The notes under the pieces: generated by a model
Databases searched by the model: none
What the model saw: only the letters and a program-made list of their open reading frames with translations
Told to the model about the DNA's origin: nothing
Origin: JAIVHA01 sp965367295
GTDB lineage: Bacteria; Pseudomonadota; Gammaproteobacteria; DSM-19610
DNA length: 64,000 bases
Assembly: GCA_965367295.1 (NCBI GenBank)
Contig: CBDUHN010000007.1
Coordinates: 23,926-87,925, forward strand
Reading direction: 5' to 3'
Program-made: the position numbers and the translations under genes
In this document: positions 52,168-61,504 of the stretch, piece by piece
Position numbering within the stretch: position 1 is the stretch's first letter
Layout: every line of letters begins with the position of its first letter

Positions 52168-52938
52168 CTACCGCCAGGGCAGACCCTCATCCTCCTGGGC
52201 CATGAACTGCTGTCCGGTCTTGCCCTTGCCGGCATCACTCATCAGGTACAGATACGGTTTCACGATGTCCGCGGGGTATGGCCGCAGGTTCGGGTTCTCT
52301 CCAGGGTAGGCCAGGGCCCGCATAGCCGTGCGGACGGCCCCTGGATCCAGGCTGTTCACCCGCACCGATGTGTTGGTTTCCAGTTCATCAGCAAGAATCT
52401 GCATCAGGCCTTCGATACCGGCCTTGGCGACACCATAGGCGCCCCAGTAGGCCTTGCCGTGGCGACCGACACGGTCCGCGGTGAAGAGCACGGACGCATC
52501 ATTGCTGGCCATGAGCAATTCCAGGCAGGCCTTGGTCAGCAGGAAGGGCGCATTCAGGTTGACCTGGATGCTCTTGAACCAGAGTTCCGCATCATAGTGT
52601 GCGATGGGAGTGAGGGTGCCAAGCATGGCGGCGTTGTGCAGCAGGCCGTCCAGGCGGCCGAATTCCTGCTGCAGCGTAGCGGCGAGATCTTCATAATCCT
52701 TGGCCACGGCGCCTTCCAGGTTCAGTGGGTAGATCGCCGCTTGCGGATAGCCGGCCTGTTCAATCGCGTCGTACACCAGTTCCAGTTTGCGGATGGTGCG
52801 GCCGAGCAGAATCACGGTGGCACCGTGGGCCGCAAAGGCCATGGCGCAGGCCTTGCCGATGCCGTCGCCGGCACCGGTCACCAGAATCACTCGTTCTTTC
52901 AGAAGCCCGGCTGTGGGGGTCCAGTCTGTCATTTTCAT
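52168..52938 (-). CDS. yciK: YciK-type short-chain dehydrogenase/reductase
   Basis: This SDR protein of 256 residues has the nucleotide loop TGAGDGIGKA and the catalytic Tyr-Lys pair in YGVAKAG. The usual catalytic Ser stretch is changed to FTADRVGR, so the Ser is missing at the expected place. The rest of the protein follows YciK closely (WGAYGVAKAGIEGLMQILAD, DPGAVRTAMRA). The substrate is unknown. The ATG at 52938 is preceded by a good -10 box. Confidence 0.87.
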   Translation of the reverse strand: MKMTDWTPTAGLLKERVILVTGAGDGIGKACAMAFAAHGATVILLGRTIRKLELVYDAIEQAGYPQAAIYPLNLEGAVAKDYEDLAATLQQEFGRLDGLLHNAAMLGTLTPIAHYDAELWFKSIQVNLNAPFLLTKACLELLMASNDASVLFTADRVGRHGKAYWGAYGVAKAGIEGLMQILADELETNTSVRVNSLDPGAVRTAMRALAYPGENPNLRPYPADIVKPYLYLMSDAGKGKTGQQFMAQEDEGLPWR

Positions 52939-52960
52939 CGCCCTGGGGTTGGGAGCGACC

Positions 52961-52990
52961 ATTATACGGATCTTGACGGACTTTGGTGCA
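52961..52990 (-). promoter_or_regulatory. Candidate promoter of yciK
   Basis: On the minus strand a perfect TATAAT lies at 52966-52961 with a weak TGCACC 18 bases upstream. The start point would be about 16 bases before the yciK ATG. Confidence 0.5.
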
Positions 52991-53116
52991 GGCAACCTGG
53001 TGGGGTACGGACAACAGTGACGAAGATCGGGGGGGCGGAAACCGATTCTCCACGCAGGGCGCGAGGGATCACATCGCCAGCAGGCTACTACCCGGGTCAG
53101 CCCCGGATGCAGCGTA

Positions 53117-54436
53117 TCAGATCGCAGTCTGGCTGCAGGGGTTCGTTTGCCAGAGGCAGTTGCGCAGCCAGCGCTCCAGGTCATCCACTCCCATGGGTTT
53201 CGCGATATGGTATCCCTGCGCCATATCACAACCCATGGTCGTCAGCTGGTCGAGGATGGCCTGATTCTCGACACCCTCGGCGACCACTTGCAGATCGAAG
53301 GTGTGGGCCAGGTCGATGATGGAGCGGACAATCCGGGCATCCCCAGGATTTTCTGTCAGGTTACAGACAAAGGATTTGTCGATCTTGAGTTCGTTGACGG
53401 GCAGGCGCTGCAGATAGGCCAGTGATGAATAGCCGGTGCCGAAGTCGTCAATGGAAAGCTGGACTCCCAGTTCGCGCAATCCCTGCAGGGTGTCCAGGCT
53501 ACGCTCCGGGTGCAGCATCATGGCGGTTTCGGTGATTTCCAGGATCAGTCGCTCCGGTTCCACGCCCCAGATATTCAGTGCCCGTTCAACCAGGTCCACT
53601 ACGTCGGGATCATGCAGGATGCAGGTGGACAGGTTCACGGCGACGGATTGGTTTTGTGTCGCCATGCCGCTTTCACTGCAATGCCGCAGCGCGGCATTCA
53701 ATACCCAGAGACTGAAGGGGGTGATCAGTCCGCTATCCTCGGCGACCGGAACAAAACTGTCCGGCGGAATGAGGCCGCGGGTCTGGTGGCTGATGCGGCT
53801 GAGTGCTTCGGCGCCGCATACCAGGCCGGTGTGCAGATCCACCTTGGGCTGCAGGTGTACGACCAGGTCACCGCTTTGCAACGCCTGCTCCAGCTGATGC
53901 TCGATCAGCAGCGAGGTTTCCGTACGCTGTGTAGGACGCTCATACAGTTGGTAGGGAACATGGGCGCGCCGTGCCTCGACCAGTGCCTGTTCGGCATGGC
54001 TCAGCACCTGCTGCGGCTGTTCGCCATGGTCCGGGAACAGGGCAATACCGATATTGGCGCGCATGCGAAACCGGTGTTCCTGGATGCACATGGGTTGCTG
54101 CAGGGTCTGCAGGATCTTGTTGGCGGCGAGCAGTGCGTGATCACCGGATTGCAGGCATGGCAGCAGTATTCCGTATTCGTCGTCTCCGATACGGGCAATA
54201 AAATCACTGGTGCGGATGGCCTGCCGGATGCGTTCACCTATGGCGCGGAGCAGGCGATCGCCGGTATCAAAGCCGAAGGTTTCGTTGATTTCCCGGAAGC
54301 GGTGCAGGTTGAGCACCAGCACGGCAAACAGCGGGGCATCGGGGGCGTAGTGACTGCCGGCCTGCTGCAGTTCAAGGAAAAATCCCTGCCGGTTGGGCAA
54401 CTGGCTGACCGGGTCCATCAGTGCTGACTGGGTCAC
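53117..54436 (-). CDS. Degenerate GGDEF-EAL protein
   Basis: This soluble protein of 439 residues has a GGDEF-like domain (about 1-170) whose motif is changed to RIGDDEYG, so cyclase activity is doubtful. The EAL domain (about 180-430) keeps GAEALSRI, NLSTC, EITETAMM and DDFGTGYSSL and may be an active phosphodiesterase. I chose the GTG at 54436, which shares four bases with the stop of the HD-GYP gene; the ATG at 54418 is the alternative. Confidence 0.83.
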   Translation of the reverse strand: MTQSALMDPVSQLPNRQGFFLELQQAGSHYAPDAPLFAVLVLNLHRFREINETFGFDTGDRLLRAIGERIRQAIRTSDFIARIGDDEYGILLPCLQSGDHALLAANKILQTLQQPMCIQEHRFRMRANIGIALFPDHGEQPQQVLSHAEQALVEARRAHVPYQLYERPTQRTETSLLIEHQLEQALQSGDLVVHLQPKVDLHTGLVCGAEALSRISHQTRGLIPPDSFVPVAEDSGLITPFSLWVLNAALRHCSESGMATQNQSVAVNLSTCILHDPDVVDLVERALNIWGVEPERLILEITETAMMLHPERSLDTLQGLRELGVQLSIDDFGTGYSSLAYLQRLPVNELKIDKSFVCNLTENPGDARIVRSIIDLAHTFDLQVVAEGVENQAILDQLTTMGCDMAQGYHIAKPMGVDDLERWLRNCLWQTNPCSQTAI

Positions 54437-55644
54437 AGGTAGAATTCGCGTGTATCGATGGAACAGTGCTCGGGGTCCAGCACGTCGAGGATCTCCAGTT
54501 CCGGGTGGGATTGCAGATCCAGGCTGCAGGGGGTGGTCAGGCGCTGTTGCTGTGCATCGAGAATCACCATGATACGCGGGCGCAGTCGGCGCAGCCGGTT
54601 CTGGGCAATCACGATCGCTACTTCGTGGTTGCTGAGGCGTACCAGGGTGCCGGTCGGGTAGACGCCCAGGCACTGGATAAACTGTTCCACCAGCTCTTCC
54701 TGGAAGTCCACATCACGCCAGTCATAGAGCTTGCGTACTGCGACATGCGGGGACAGCCCGCAGCGGTAGGGCCGCGTACTGGTGATCGCAGCATAGCAGT
54801 CGACGATGGCGGCCATGCGGGCATAGACCGGGATCTGTGTGCCGGACAGCCGGTGTGGATAGCCGGTGCCGTCGAAGCGCTCATGGTGGCTCTGCAATAC
54901 ATTGAGCGAGCTGCGGTGAAACCCCTGGTGGCTACTCAGTAATTTCACCCCAAAGGTGACATGTTCCTTGATGAGTTCGAATTCCCGTTCGGTAAGGCGG
55001 CCGGGTTTGTCGAGCAGTTCCTGGGGCAGTTTCATCTTGCCGATATCAAACAGCAGGCTACCGACGGCGATATGGCGCAGTTCCTCGCGGGGAAATCCCA
55101 TGTGCCGGCCAAAGGCCACGGACAGGGTGCAGGCACTGATGGCATGGGCATAGGCATAGGCATCTTTCTGTTCCAGCTGGGTGAGCCACAGAAAGGCATC
55201 CGGATTGCGCAATACGCTGTCGATGAGCCCGTCGACGATCTGGTTCACACCCGACAGGCTCAGCGGTCGGCCGCTTTGGGTATCCTCGATGACGGAGTAG
55301 AGGGTTTCCTGCGCCTGGCGATGAGTATCCCGGGCCACCGCCAGTTCCTCTTCAACCGATAACTGGTCCTGGTAGAAGTCGAACCCGTTCGGGCGGTGGC
55401 AGAGTTCCATGAGGACATCCGGGGTGGCGGATTCCTCGCGGCGTTCGCTGCAGGCATGGCTATCCTCACCCTGGTCCACATCGATATAGACGAAGCGGCA
55501 ATGCTCCTGCAGGACGCGGATGTCGTCGGTGGCGGTGAGGGAGAATCCCTGGAACATGAAGGGCGTTTCGACCCAGGGGCGGTCGAGATCAGAAATGTAC
55601 ATCCCCAGACGCAGGTCGCGGGTATCGATTTTCTTTTCCATCAC
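54433..55644 (-). CDS. HD-GYP-family protein with altered HD motif
   Basis: This protein of 403 residues has an N-terminal DUF3391-like region (DTRDLRLGMYISDLDRPW) and an HD-GYP domain (about 145-330). The expected HDIGK reads FDIGK (codon TTT), so the metal-binding His is lost, while HHERFDGTGYP is intact. Hydrolysis of cyclic-di-GMP is therefore doubtful; binding may remain. It is the first gene of a coupled pair with the GGDEF-EAL protein. Confidence 0.83.
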   Translation of the reverse strand: MMEKKIDTRDLRLGMYISDLDRPWVETPFMFQGFSLTATDDIRVLQEHCRFVYIDVDQGEDSHACSERREESATPDVLMELCHRPNGFDFYQDQLSVEEELAVARDTHRQAQETLYSVIEDTQSGRPLSLSGVNQIVDGLIDSVLRNPDAFLWLTQLEQKDAYAYAHAISACTLSVAFGRHMGFPREELRHIAVGSLLFDIGKMKLPQELLDKPGRLTEREFELIKEHVTFGVKLLSSHQGFHRSSLNVLQSHHERFDGTGYPHRLSGTQIPVYARMAAIVDCYAAITSTRPYRCGLSPHVAVRKLYDWRDVDFQEELVEQFIQCLGVYPTGTLVRLSNHEVAIVIAQNRLRRLRPRIMVILDAQQQRLTTPCSLDLQSHPELEILDVLDPEHCSIDTREFYL

Positions 55645-55780
55645 GCTGCCTATGGCCCCCTGTGTTCCATTGCCGCACTACAGAGCTGTTATTAAATTCC
55701 TTTCCATTCAATTTATTAGATGTTTTATTTGTGCTGCGCAAGGTGATATTCGGCAGCCGGTAGGCAGGATAACGGCTGAA

Positions 55781-57121
55781 TCAGGCGGGAATTGAGCGGG
55801 ACAGGCTGTCGAGGATGCCCTGGGCACAGTGGCGGCCGCTCTGGACGGCGCCTTCCAGGGTTCCTGGCAGGCCGGTGGCGGTGAAGTCACCGGCCAGCCA
55901 GCAGCCCTGCACGGGGGTGGCTGCCGTGGGACGCAGGCCATCGACGCCGACCGTGCTGGCGAAGGTGGCGCGTTTTTCACGAATCACCATGCTTTCCTGC
56001 GGCGTGGGCCATTTGGGGAACAGCTCGGCCAGTTCCTGGCTTACCGCTGTGGTGAGGGCCTGCTGATCCAGCTGCATATGGGAGCCCTCGGCACTGATCA
56101 CCGCGGCGATGCAGCCATGTTGACCGGTGATGCCGCGATCAAAGACCCATTGTGCCATGCCCTGCAGCACGCCCAGCATCGGGCGGGGCAGATGGACCGG
56201 TTCGGGATAGCGCAGATAGACCGTGGTGATGGGCTGGTATTCGAGTTGCACCAGATTACGGACAATGTCAGTGAACACCGCATGGGGAGACAACAGGCGC
56301 CGGCACATCACCGGATTGACCGCCAGCACCAGCTGACGAGTGGCCAGGAATTCCCCGTCGAGTTCTATACCCTGTATGACGCCGTTGCGGATCTGCAGGC
56401 CGGTAACACGGCGGTTCAGTACAACCTGGTTGCCATGACGTTCTATGTAGTCAAGGGCCGGCTCCGGCAGGGTGCTGCCGAGATCGGTAATCGGCAGCAA
56501 CAGGTCCGAATCCTCGCGCTGTTGTGTAAAGCTGGTCTGTAGCACACGCAGGAAAATACGTGCCGACGCAATCTGGATCGGAGTGTTCAGCGCAGCCAGG
56601 CACAGTGGTTCCCATAACTGCCGAATCAGGCGGGGCGATTGCCGCTGGCTGACCAGCAGTGCTTGCACGCTGATATCCTCGGCCACAGGCAATATGGCCT
56701 GTTGCAGCGTACGTCCGAACCGTACCGCCGCCAGCCGATCCTTGAGGCCCAGCCCCGAGGCGCTGAGCAAGCCCGCCAGGAGATGAAACGGTGCTGGAAG
56801 CTTCGGTGTGTGCAAGTGCAGCGCCTGCCCGTGAGGAGAGATCAGCTCCAGTTCCAGTGGGCGGCGTTGTACCACCGCGCTTTCCTCCAGCCCGATGCGT
56901 TGTAACAACGACAGCATCTGGTGATAGGCACCGATCATGATGTGTTGACCATTATCGACCCGCGTCTTTCCAAAGCGAACACAGCGTGCGCGTCCACCCA
57001 ACTGGCGGGCGGCTTCGACCAGGGTGACCGGGATACCGGTATGGGTGAGTTCGATAGCGGCTGCCAGTCCTGCCCAGCCACCGCCAACGACCACCACGTG
57101 GTTGGATGGCTCAGCGGACAT
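55781..57121 (-). CDS. hpnE: Hydroxysqualene dehydroxylase
   Basis: This FAD-dependent enzyme of 446 residues reduces hydroxysqualene to squalene. The dinucleotide loop VVVGGGWAGLAAAIEL is at the N-terminus, followed by GGRAR, and the FAD-closing region near the end reads GCWLAGDFTATGLPGTLEGA. It is the last gene of the hpnC-hpnD-hpnE row. The squalene can go on to hopanoids, whose cyclase is not in the window. Confidence 0.92.
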   Translation of the reverse strand: MSAEPSNHVVVVGGGWAGLAAAIELTHTGIPVTLVEAARQLGGRARCVRFGKTRVDNGQHIMIGAYHQMLSLLQRIGLEESAVVQRRPLELELISPHGQALHLHTPKLPAPFHLLAGLLSASGLGLKDRLAAVRFGRTLQQAILPVAEDISVQALLVSQRQSPRLIRQLWEPLCLAALNTPIQIASARIFLRVLQTSFTQQREDSDLLLPITDLGSTLPEPALDYIERHGNQVVLNRRVTGLQIRNGVIQGIELDGEFLATRQLVLAVNPVMCRRLLSPHAVFTDIVRNLVQLEYQPITTVYLRYPEPVHLPRPMLGVLQGMAQWVFDRGITGQHGCIAAVISAEGSHMQLDQQALTTAVSQELAELFPKWPTPQESMVIREKRATFASTVGVDGLRPTAATPVQGCWLAGDFTATGLPGTLEGAVQSGRHCAQGILDSLSRSIPA

Positions 57122-57135
57122 CAGGGAAAACGGGT

Positions 57136-58011
57136 TTACCGGGCACGCGAGACTTCCAGCCCGTGGCGGGCCCGCAGTTTTTCCCGCCGTGCGGTTTTCC
57201 AGGCGATCCAGAGCTTGCGTAGCGGGGTGAGTTGAATGCGGCGTTCCAGGACCCGGAAACCGTCGCGCTCGATCTCCTTCAACAAGGTGAGGTAGATCTC
57301 CGCCATGATCAGGCCACTGCGCTGGGCCATGCGGTCCACCTCGGGAAGCAGTTCATCGGCATGCAGATAATACTCGCGGGCGCGTGCCGCCTGGTGGGCG
57401 AAAAAGGTTTCCAGTTGTGGTGTGTGTTCACCGCGCAGAATCTGTTCCTCGTCGATACCGGCCTGCCGCAGTTCATCCTGGGGCAGGTAGATGCGCCCGC
57501 GCATGGCGTCTTCCCGCACGTCCCGGAGGATGTTGGTGAGTTGCAGGGCGGTACCGAGTTCGGTGGCATATTTCAGGGTGCCGCGATCCCGGTACCCGAA
57601 TATCTCCGCGGCCAGCATCCCCACCACGCCGGCAGCACGGTAGCAGTACAGTGCCAGTGACTTGAAATCGGCATAGCGCTGCCGGGTCAGATCCATCTCC
57701 ATGCCGTCGATGATTTCCTGAAAATATTCCTCGGGCAGGTTGAACCGCTCGAGATGCGTGCCCAGCGCCTGGGTGACGGGATGTTGTGGTTCACCGCTAA
57801 AGGTCCGGCTGATTTCGTCACGCCACCATTGCAGCTTCAACCGAGCCACGCCGGGGTCCGTGCAATCGTCCACCACGTCATCCACCTCGCGGCAGAAGGC
57901 GTAGAGGGCGGTGATGGCGCGACGTCGGTCAGCGGGCAGAAACAGGAAACTGTAATAGAAGCTGGAGCCGCTGCCGGCTGCCTTGCGTTGACAGTACTCG
58001 TCGGGGTTCAT
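57136..58011 (-). CDS. hpnD: Presqualene diphosphate synthase
   Basis: This squalene/phytoene-synthase family enzyme of 291 residues condenses two farnesyl diphosphates. Both Asp-rich motifs are present: REVDDVVDD and LRDVREDAMRGRIYLP. It stands between hpnC and hpnE, and 14 bases separate it from hpnE. Confidence 0.92.
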   Translation of the reverse strand: MNPDEYCQRKAAGSGSSFYYSFLFLPADRRRAITALYAFCREVDDVVDDCTDPGVARLKLQWWRDEISRTFSGEPQHPVTQALGTHLERFNLPEEYFQEIIDGMEMDLTRQRYADFKSLALYCYRAAGVVGMLAAEIFGYRDRGTLKYATELGTALQLTNILRDVREDAMRGRIYLPQDELRQAGIDEEQILRGEHTPQLETFFAHQAARAREYYLHADELLPEVDRMAQRSGLIMAEIYLTLLKEIERDGFRVLERRIQLTPLRKLWIAWKTARREKLRARHGLEVSRAR

Positions 58012-58111
58012 GGAAAAGGCGGGGCCGAAGTTGTTGGTGAGGGAAGAATAGCGGAGCGGGACGGTGGCTGCAAAGTGACGGATGATTTCTGCTTGAATTG
58101 CCTCCCCGCAG

Positions 58112-58969
58112 TCAGAAACCGCCCTTGACCGCTCCCCATAGCATATTCAGCCGGTCGCGCAGCGTGAGGCGAGGGCGGCTGAATGCATCCTGCTGGCGCT
58201 GCAGATACTGCAGGATACGGTTGCCGCCAAGGATGATCATGCGCAGTTCGAAGCCTGCCCTGCCCTTGAGGCGTTTACCGAGTGGAGCTCCGGCCTGCAG
58301 CAGTTGCATGGCGCGCTGGGTCTGGAACTGCATCAACTGACGCAGCCCGAGATCATTCTGTTGGTTTCCGAACTGCTCTTCGCGTACCCCGAAACGTTGC
58401 AGTTCTTCCTGGGGCAGGTAGATACGCTGGTTTTCGATGTAATCCTGGTGGATATCCTGCAGGAAGTTGGTCAGTTGCAAGGCACTGCAGATGGTATCGG
58501 AATAGGCGATATTGCGTACGTCATCCGCACGGTAGAGATGCAGCAGCAGACGCCCGATCGGGTTGGCCGATCGGCGGCAGTACTGCATGAGTTCACCAAA
58601 ATGCGTGTAGCGTTGCTGGGTCACATCCTGGCGAAAGGCGCTGAGCAGATCGAGCAGGGGCTCGATGGGTAGTTGGTGTCGCTGGATGCTGTCGGCCAGG
58701 GCAATGAACACGGGATCTTCCATGGGCTCGCCGCGGATGATGCCCTGCAGCGCCGCCTGCATGGAATCCAGCGCGGCCAGGCGCTGTTCCGGTGGGTAAT
58801 CCCCCTCGTCGGCCCAGTCATCGGCAGTGCGGGCAAAGGCATAGATGGCTGCAACGGGGTGGCGCAGGCGGCGTGGCAGCAGCCAGGAGGCAACGGGGAA
58901 ATTCTCGTAGTGACTGCGTGCGAGCTGCAGGCAGTGAGCGTAGGCCTGGCGGGTGGTGGGGGTGGTCAT
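58112..58969 (-). CDS. hpnC: Hydroxysqualene synthase
   Basis: This second squalene/phytoene-synthase family enzyme of 285 residues converts presqualene diphosphate to hydroxysqualene. Its motifs are ARTADDWADE and LQDIHQDYIENQRIYLP. It is the first gene of the hpnCDE row, with a 100-base gap before hpnD. A palindromic repeat lies in front of it. Confidence 0.92.
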   Translation of the reverse strand: MTTPTTRQAYAHCLQLARSHYENFPVASWLLPRRLRHPVAAIYAFARTADDWADEGDYPPEQRLAALDSMQAALQGIIRGEPMEDPVFIALADSIQRHQLPIEPLLDLLSAFRQDVTQQRYTHFGELMQYCRRSANPIGRLLLHLYRADDVRNIAYSDTICSALQLTNFLQDIHQDYIENQRIYLPQEELQRFGVREEQFGNQQNDLGLRQLMQFQTQRAMQLLQAGAPLGKRLKGRAGFELRMIILGGNRILQYLQRQQDAFSRPRLTLRDRLNMLWGAVKGGF

Positions 58970-59014
58970 GATGGTGGCTTCAGAATGGAATGGGCCCTGG
59001 GACAGGTAATTGTG

Positions 59015-59034
59015 GGTGCGAATGAATTCGTACC
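59015..59034. repeat. Short palindromic repeat, TGCGAAT type
   Basis: GGTGCGAATGAATTCGTACC is a palindrome with one mismatch, in the gap between hpnC and rmuC. Confidence 0.65.
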
Positions 59035-59083
59035 TACCGGTTGTTCTGTATTGGATCGGATGGGCCGCGATACCGGGTCATGA

Positions 59084-60361
59084 TCATGATTCCGGGTTCT
59101 GCTGATCATTCTGCAGCGGGCGCGGGCTGCGTTCCAGCGGCGGGAGCTCATCCACGGGCTTCTTGTGCCGGATGCCCATCTCCACGAATTTGCGGGCGCT
59201 GGGCAGGATGCGGGTATCGAAGGAGCCGACGGCCTTGTTGTAGGCATTGACGCCGCTATCGAGACTCTTGCCCACCTTGCCCAGGTGTTCGGCGAAGGTA
59301 GCCAGGCGTGCATACATTTCTTCTCCCACCTCGCGGATATGCTCGGCATTTTCCGCCAGCGCCTCCTGGCGCCAGCCATAGGCCACGGCGCGCAGCAGGG
59401 CCACGAAACTGGTCGGGGTGGCGAGGATCACCTTGGCGGCAAGGGCGTCTTCCAGCAGTGACCGGTCGCGTTCCAGTGCGGCGCTCAGGAACTGATCGCC
59501 GGGAATGAACAGCACTACGAAATCGGGGGTATTCTTGAACTGTTGCCAGTAGTTTTTGCCGGACAGTTCCTTCACGCGCTCGCGTACTTTGCGGGCATGA
59601 TGGGTCAGGGCCTGATCCCGGTCGGCATCGGTTTTGGCTTCGACGGCGGTGAGATAGGCGTCCAGCGGGGTCTTGGCATCGACGATGATTTCGCGGCCGT
59701 CGGGCATGCGCACCACCATGTCCGGGCGCAGCGCACCGCCCTCCGACTGCACCTGCTGCTGCTCATAGAAATCGCAGTGCTCCACCATGCCGGCCAGTTC
59801 CGCGAGCCGCTTCAGGGTCATTTCACCCCACTGGCCGCGCACCTCGGGGCGCCGCAGGGCCTGCACCAGGTTACGGGTCTCACCCTGCAACAGCCGGTGG
59901 GATTCGGCCATGGTCTCCAGGTGCTTGCTCAGGGCGCCATGGGCCTCCTTGCGCTCCTGTTCCATACGGCGGATCTGCTGCTCGGTACGGTCGAGGGCCT
60001 CGCGGATGGGTTTGACCAGGTTTTCGACGGCCTTCTCCTTCTGGGTGAGATCGCCCTGGGCCTGGACCTGGAAGGCCTTGAGGTTTTCCTGGGCCAGCTT
60101 GAGGAATTCGGTGCTGTTGTGCTTCAGGGCCTCGCCGGCGAGCGCATTGAAGTTGTCGCTGAGCTGCTGGCGGGCCTGCTCGAAGGCCGCGCTGCGTTCC
60201 GCATGGGCCTGTTGCACAGCCTCCAGCTGGGCCTGCAGGCGGGCTTTTTCTTCCCGCAGTACGGTCACTTGGCGCTGACTGCGCAAATGACTCAATAATG
60301 CCCCGGTTGCCGCCGCTAACAGCGAGACAACCAATAACAGGATGGCGGAGTTGGTATCCAT
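59084..60361 (-). CDS. rmuC: DNA recombination protein RmuC
   Basis: This protein of 425 residues has an N-terminal membrane anchor (ILLLVVSLLAAATGALL), a long coiled coil (about 25-150) and the RmuC nuclease-like domain (RGQWGEMTLKRLAELAGM, DAKTPLDAYL, DFVVLFIPGDQFLSAAL). It limits inversions at short repeats in E. coli. ATGs at 60370 and 60373 are alternative starts. Confidence 0.92.
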   Translation of the reverse strand: MDTNSAILLLVVSLLAAATGALLSHLRSQRQVTVLREEKARLQAQLEAVQQAHAERSAAFEQARQQLSDNFNALAGEALKHNSTEFLKLAQENLKAFQVQAQGDLTQKEKAVENLVKPIREALDRTEQQIRRMEQERKEAHGALSKHLETMAESHRLLQGETRNLVQALRRPEVRGQWGEMTLKRLAELAGMVEHCDFYEQQQVQSEGGALRPDMVVRMPDGREIIVDAKTPLDAYLTAVEAKTDADRDQALTHHARKVRERVKELSGKNYWQQFKNTPDFVVLFIPGDQFLSAALERDRSLLEDALAAKVILATPTSFVALLRAVAYGWRQEALAENAEHIREVGEEMYARLATFAEHLGKVGKSLDSGVNAYNKAVGSFDTRILPSARKFVEMGIRHKKPVDELPPLERSPRPLQNDQQNPES

Positions 60362-60438
60362 GGCGCGCATCATACCAGCTCACCGGCGTTTGAGAGCCCG
60401 GCAATGTCATCGGCAGCAAAGGAATTCGAGGCGAACTG

Positions 60439-60729
60439 ATGAGTATGCGTTTTGAGGAAGTGCAGGCAGAGGATTTTTCCAAATTCGGTGGGCCACGTGC
60501 CAGCTTTCAGTTGATCGAGGACACCCTTGTTCAGATCGGGGGGCAGGGGGTCAAGGGGACTCAGTTCAAGATGGATGCCCTGAAGGCGGCGGGCTGGCAC
60601 TATGGCAAATTGACCACCTATGCCTCCAAGGCGGAAAAGGCCAGCATGGCCTTCAATAAAATTCGTATGGCCCTGTCCCAGAGCGGTGACCGGGATGAGT
60701 TGCTGAAACTGATTTCATCCCAGGTCTGA
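60439..60729 (+). CDS. Conserved hypothetical protein
   Basis: This soluble protein of 96 residues starts MSMRFEEVQAEDFSKFGGPR and is divergent from rmuC. It has no Cys, signal peptide or known domain. Lys-rich helices (YASKAEKASMAFNKIRMAL) suggest a nucleic-acid or protein contact, but the function is unknown. Confidence 0.7.
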   Translation: MSMRFEEVQAEDFSKFGGPRASFQLIEDTLVQIGGQGVKGTQFKMDALKAAGWHYGKLTTYASKAEKASMAFNKIRMALSQSGDRDELLKLISSQV

Positions 60730-60773
60730 ATCCAGCGGCCCCATGTGATGGGGTGCCATGTCCGGCGGAATTC

Positions 60774-60791
60774 GTCCGAATTCATCCGGAT
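60774..60791. repeat. Short palindromic repeat, GTCCGAAT type
   Basis: GTCCGAATTCATCCGGAT is an imperfect copy of the family between the small unknown gene and mupP. Confidence 0.5.
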
Positions 60792-60802
60792 GATGTTCAG
60801 CC

Positions 60803-61495
60803 CTAGAGGTCATCTGTCCCCCGCAGCCGATCCACCCAGTCGAGAATCTCCAGCGGCCGGTTGACCACGCCATCGGCCTGCCATTCCAGGGGGCGGTCAT
60901 GATCCAGGATATACCCGAACAAGGCCACCAGGGTGTGCATATTCGCATTGCGTCCTGCCTCGATATCCCGCAGGGCATCCCCAACATAGAGGCATTCACC
61001 GGCCCGACTTCCGGCCAGTTTGCAGGCGTACAGCATGGGTGCCGGGTGGGGCTTGCGTTGTTCAAGGGTGTCGCCACTGACCACGCATACCGCCTGTTCA
61101 TAAAGACCCAGCGCCTGTAGAAGTGGTTCCGTGAGCCAGGCGGGCTTGTTGGTGACGACGCCCCAGTTCAGGCCACGTGCCTGGATACCTGCCAGTACCT
61201 CTGGCATGCCAGGGAAGGGCCGGGTCTCGCGGGCGAGATTGGTGCGGTAGATATCCAGCAGTTGGCGACGCAGCTGCGCAAAGGCGGGGTCCTGCTCGGA
61301 GATGCCGAAGCCGAGTTCAATGAGGGCCTTGCCGCCGTGGGAGACCACCGGGCGGATGCGTTCATACGGGAGCGGTGGCTTCCCTTCCGCCAGCAGCACC
61401 TGGTTCAGGGCGTAGGCAAGGTCCGGTGCCGTGTCCAGCAGCGTGCCATCGAGGTCGAACAGCACGGTACGCAGTGCAGGTGTCGAGGTTGTCAC
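60803..61495 (-). CDS. mupP: N-acetylmuramic acid 6-phosphate phosphatase / phosphoglycolate phosphatase
   Basis: This HAD hydrolase of 230 residues has LFDLDGTLLDTAPD, the VTNKP motif II and the late VGDALRDIEAG. It follows ubiG, as mupP does in Pseudomonas, where it recycles cell-wall sugars. Gph (phosphoglycolate phosphatase) is the close alternative; position favours MupP. Confidence 0.85.
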   Translation of the reverse strand: MTTSTPALRTVLFDLDGTLLDTAPDLAYALNQVLLAEGKPPLPYERIRPVVSHGGKALIELGFGISEQDPAFAQLRRQLLDIYRTNLARETRPFPGMPEVLAGIQARGLNWGVVTNKPAWLTEPLLQALGLYEQAVCVVSGDTLEQRKPHPAPMLYACKLAGSRAGECLYVGDALRDIEAGRNANMHTLVALFGYILDHDRPLEWQADGVVNRPLEILDWVDRLRGTDDL

Positions 61496-61504
61496 AAAGA
61501 ATAA

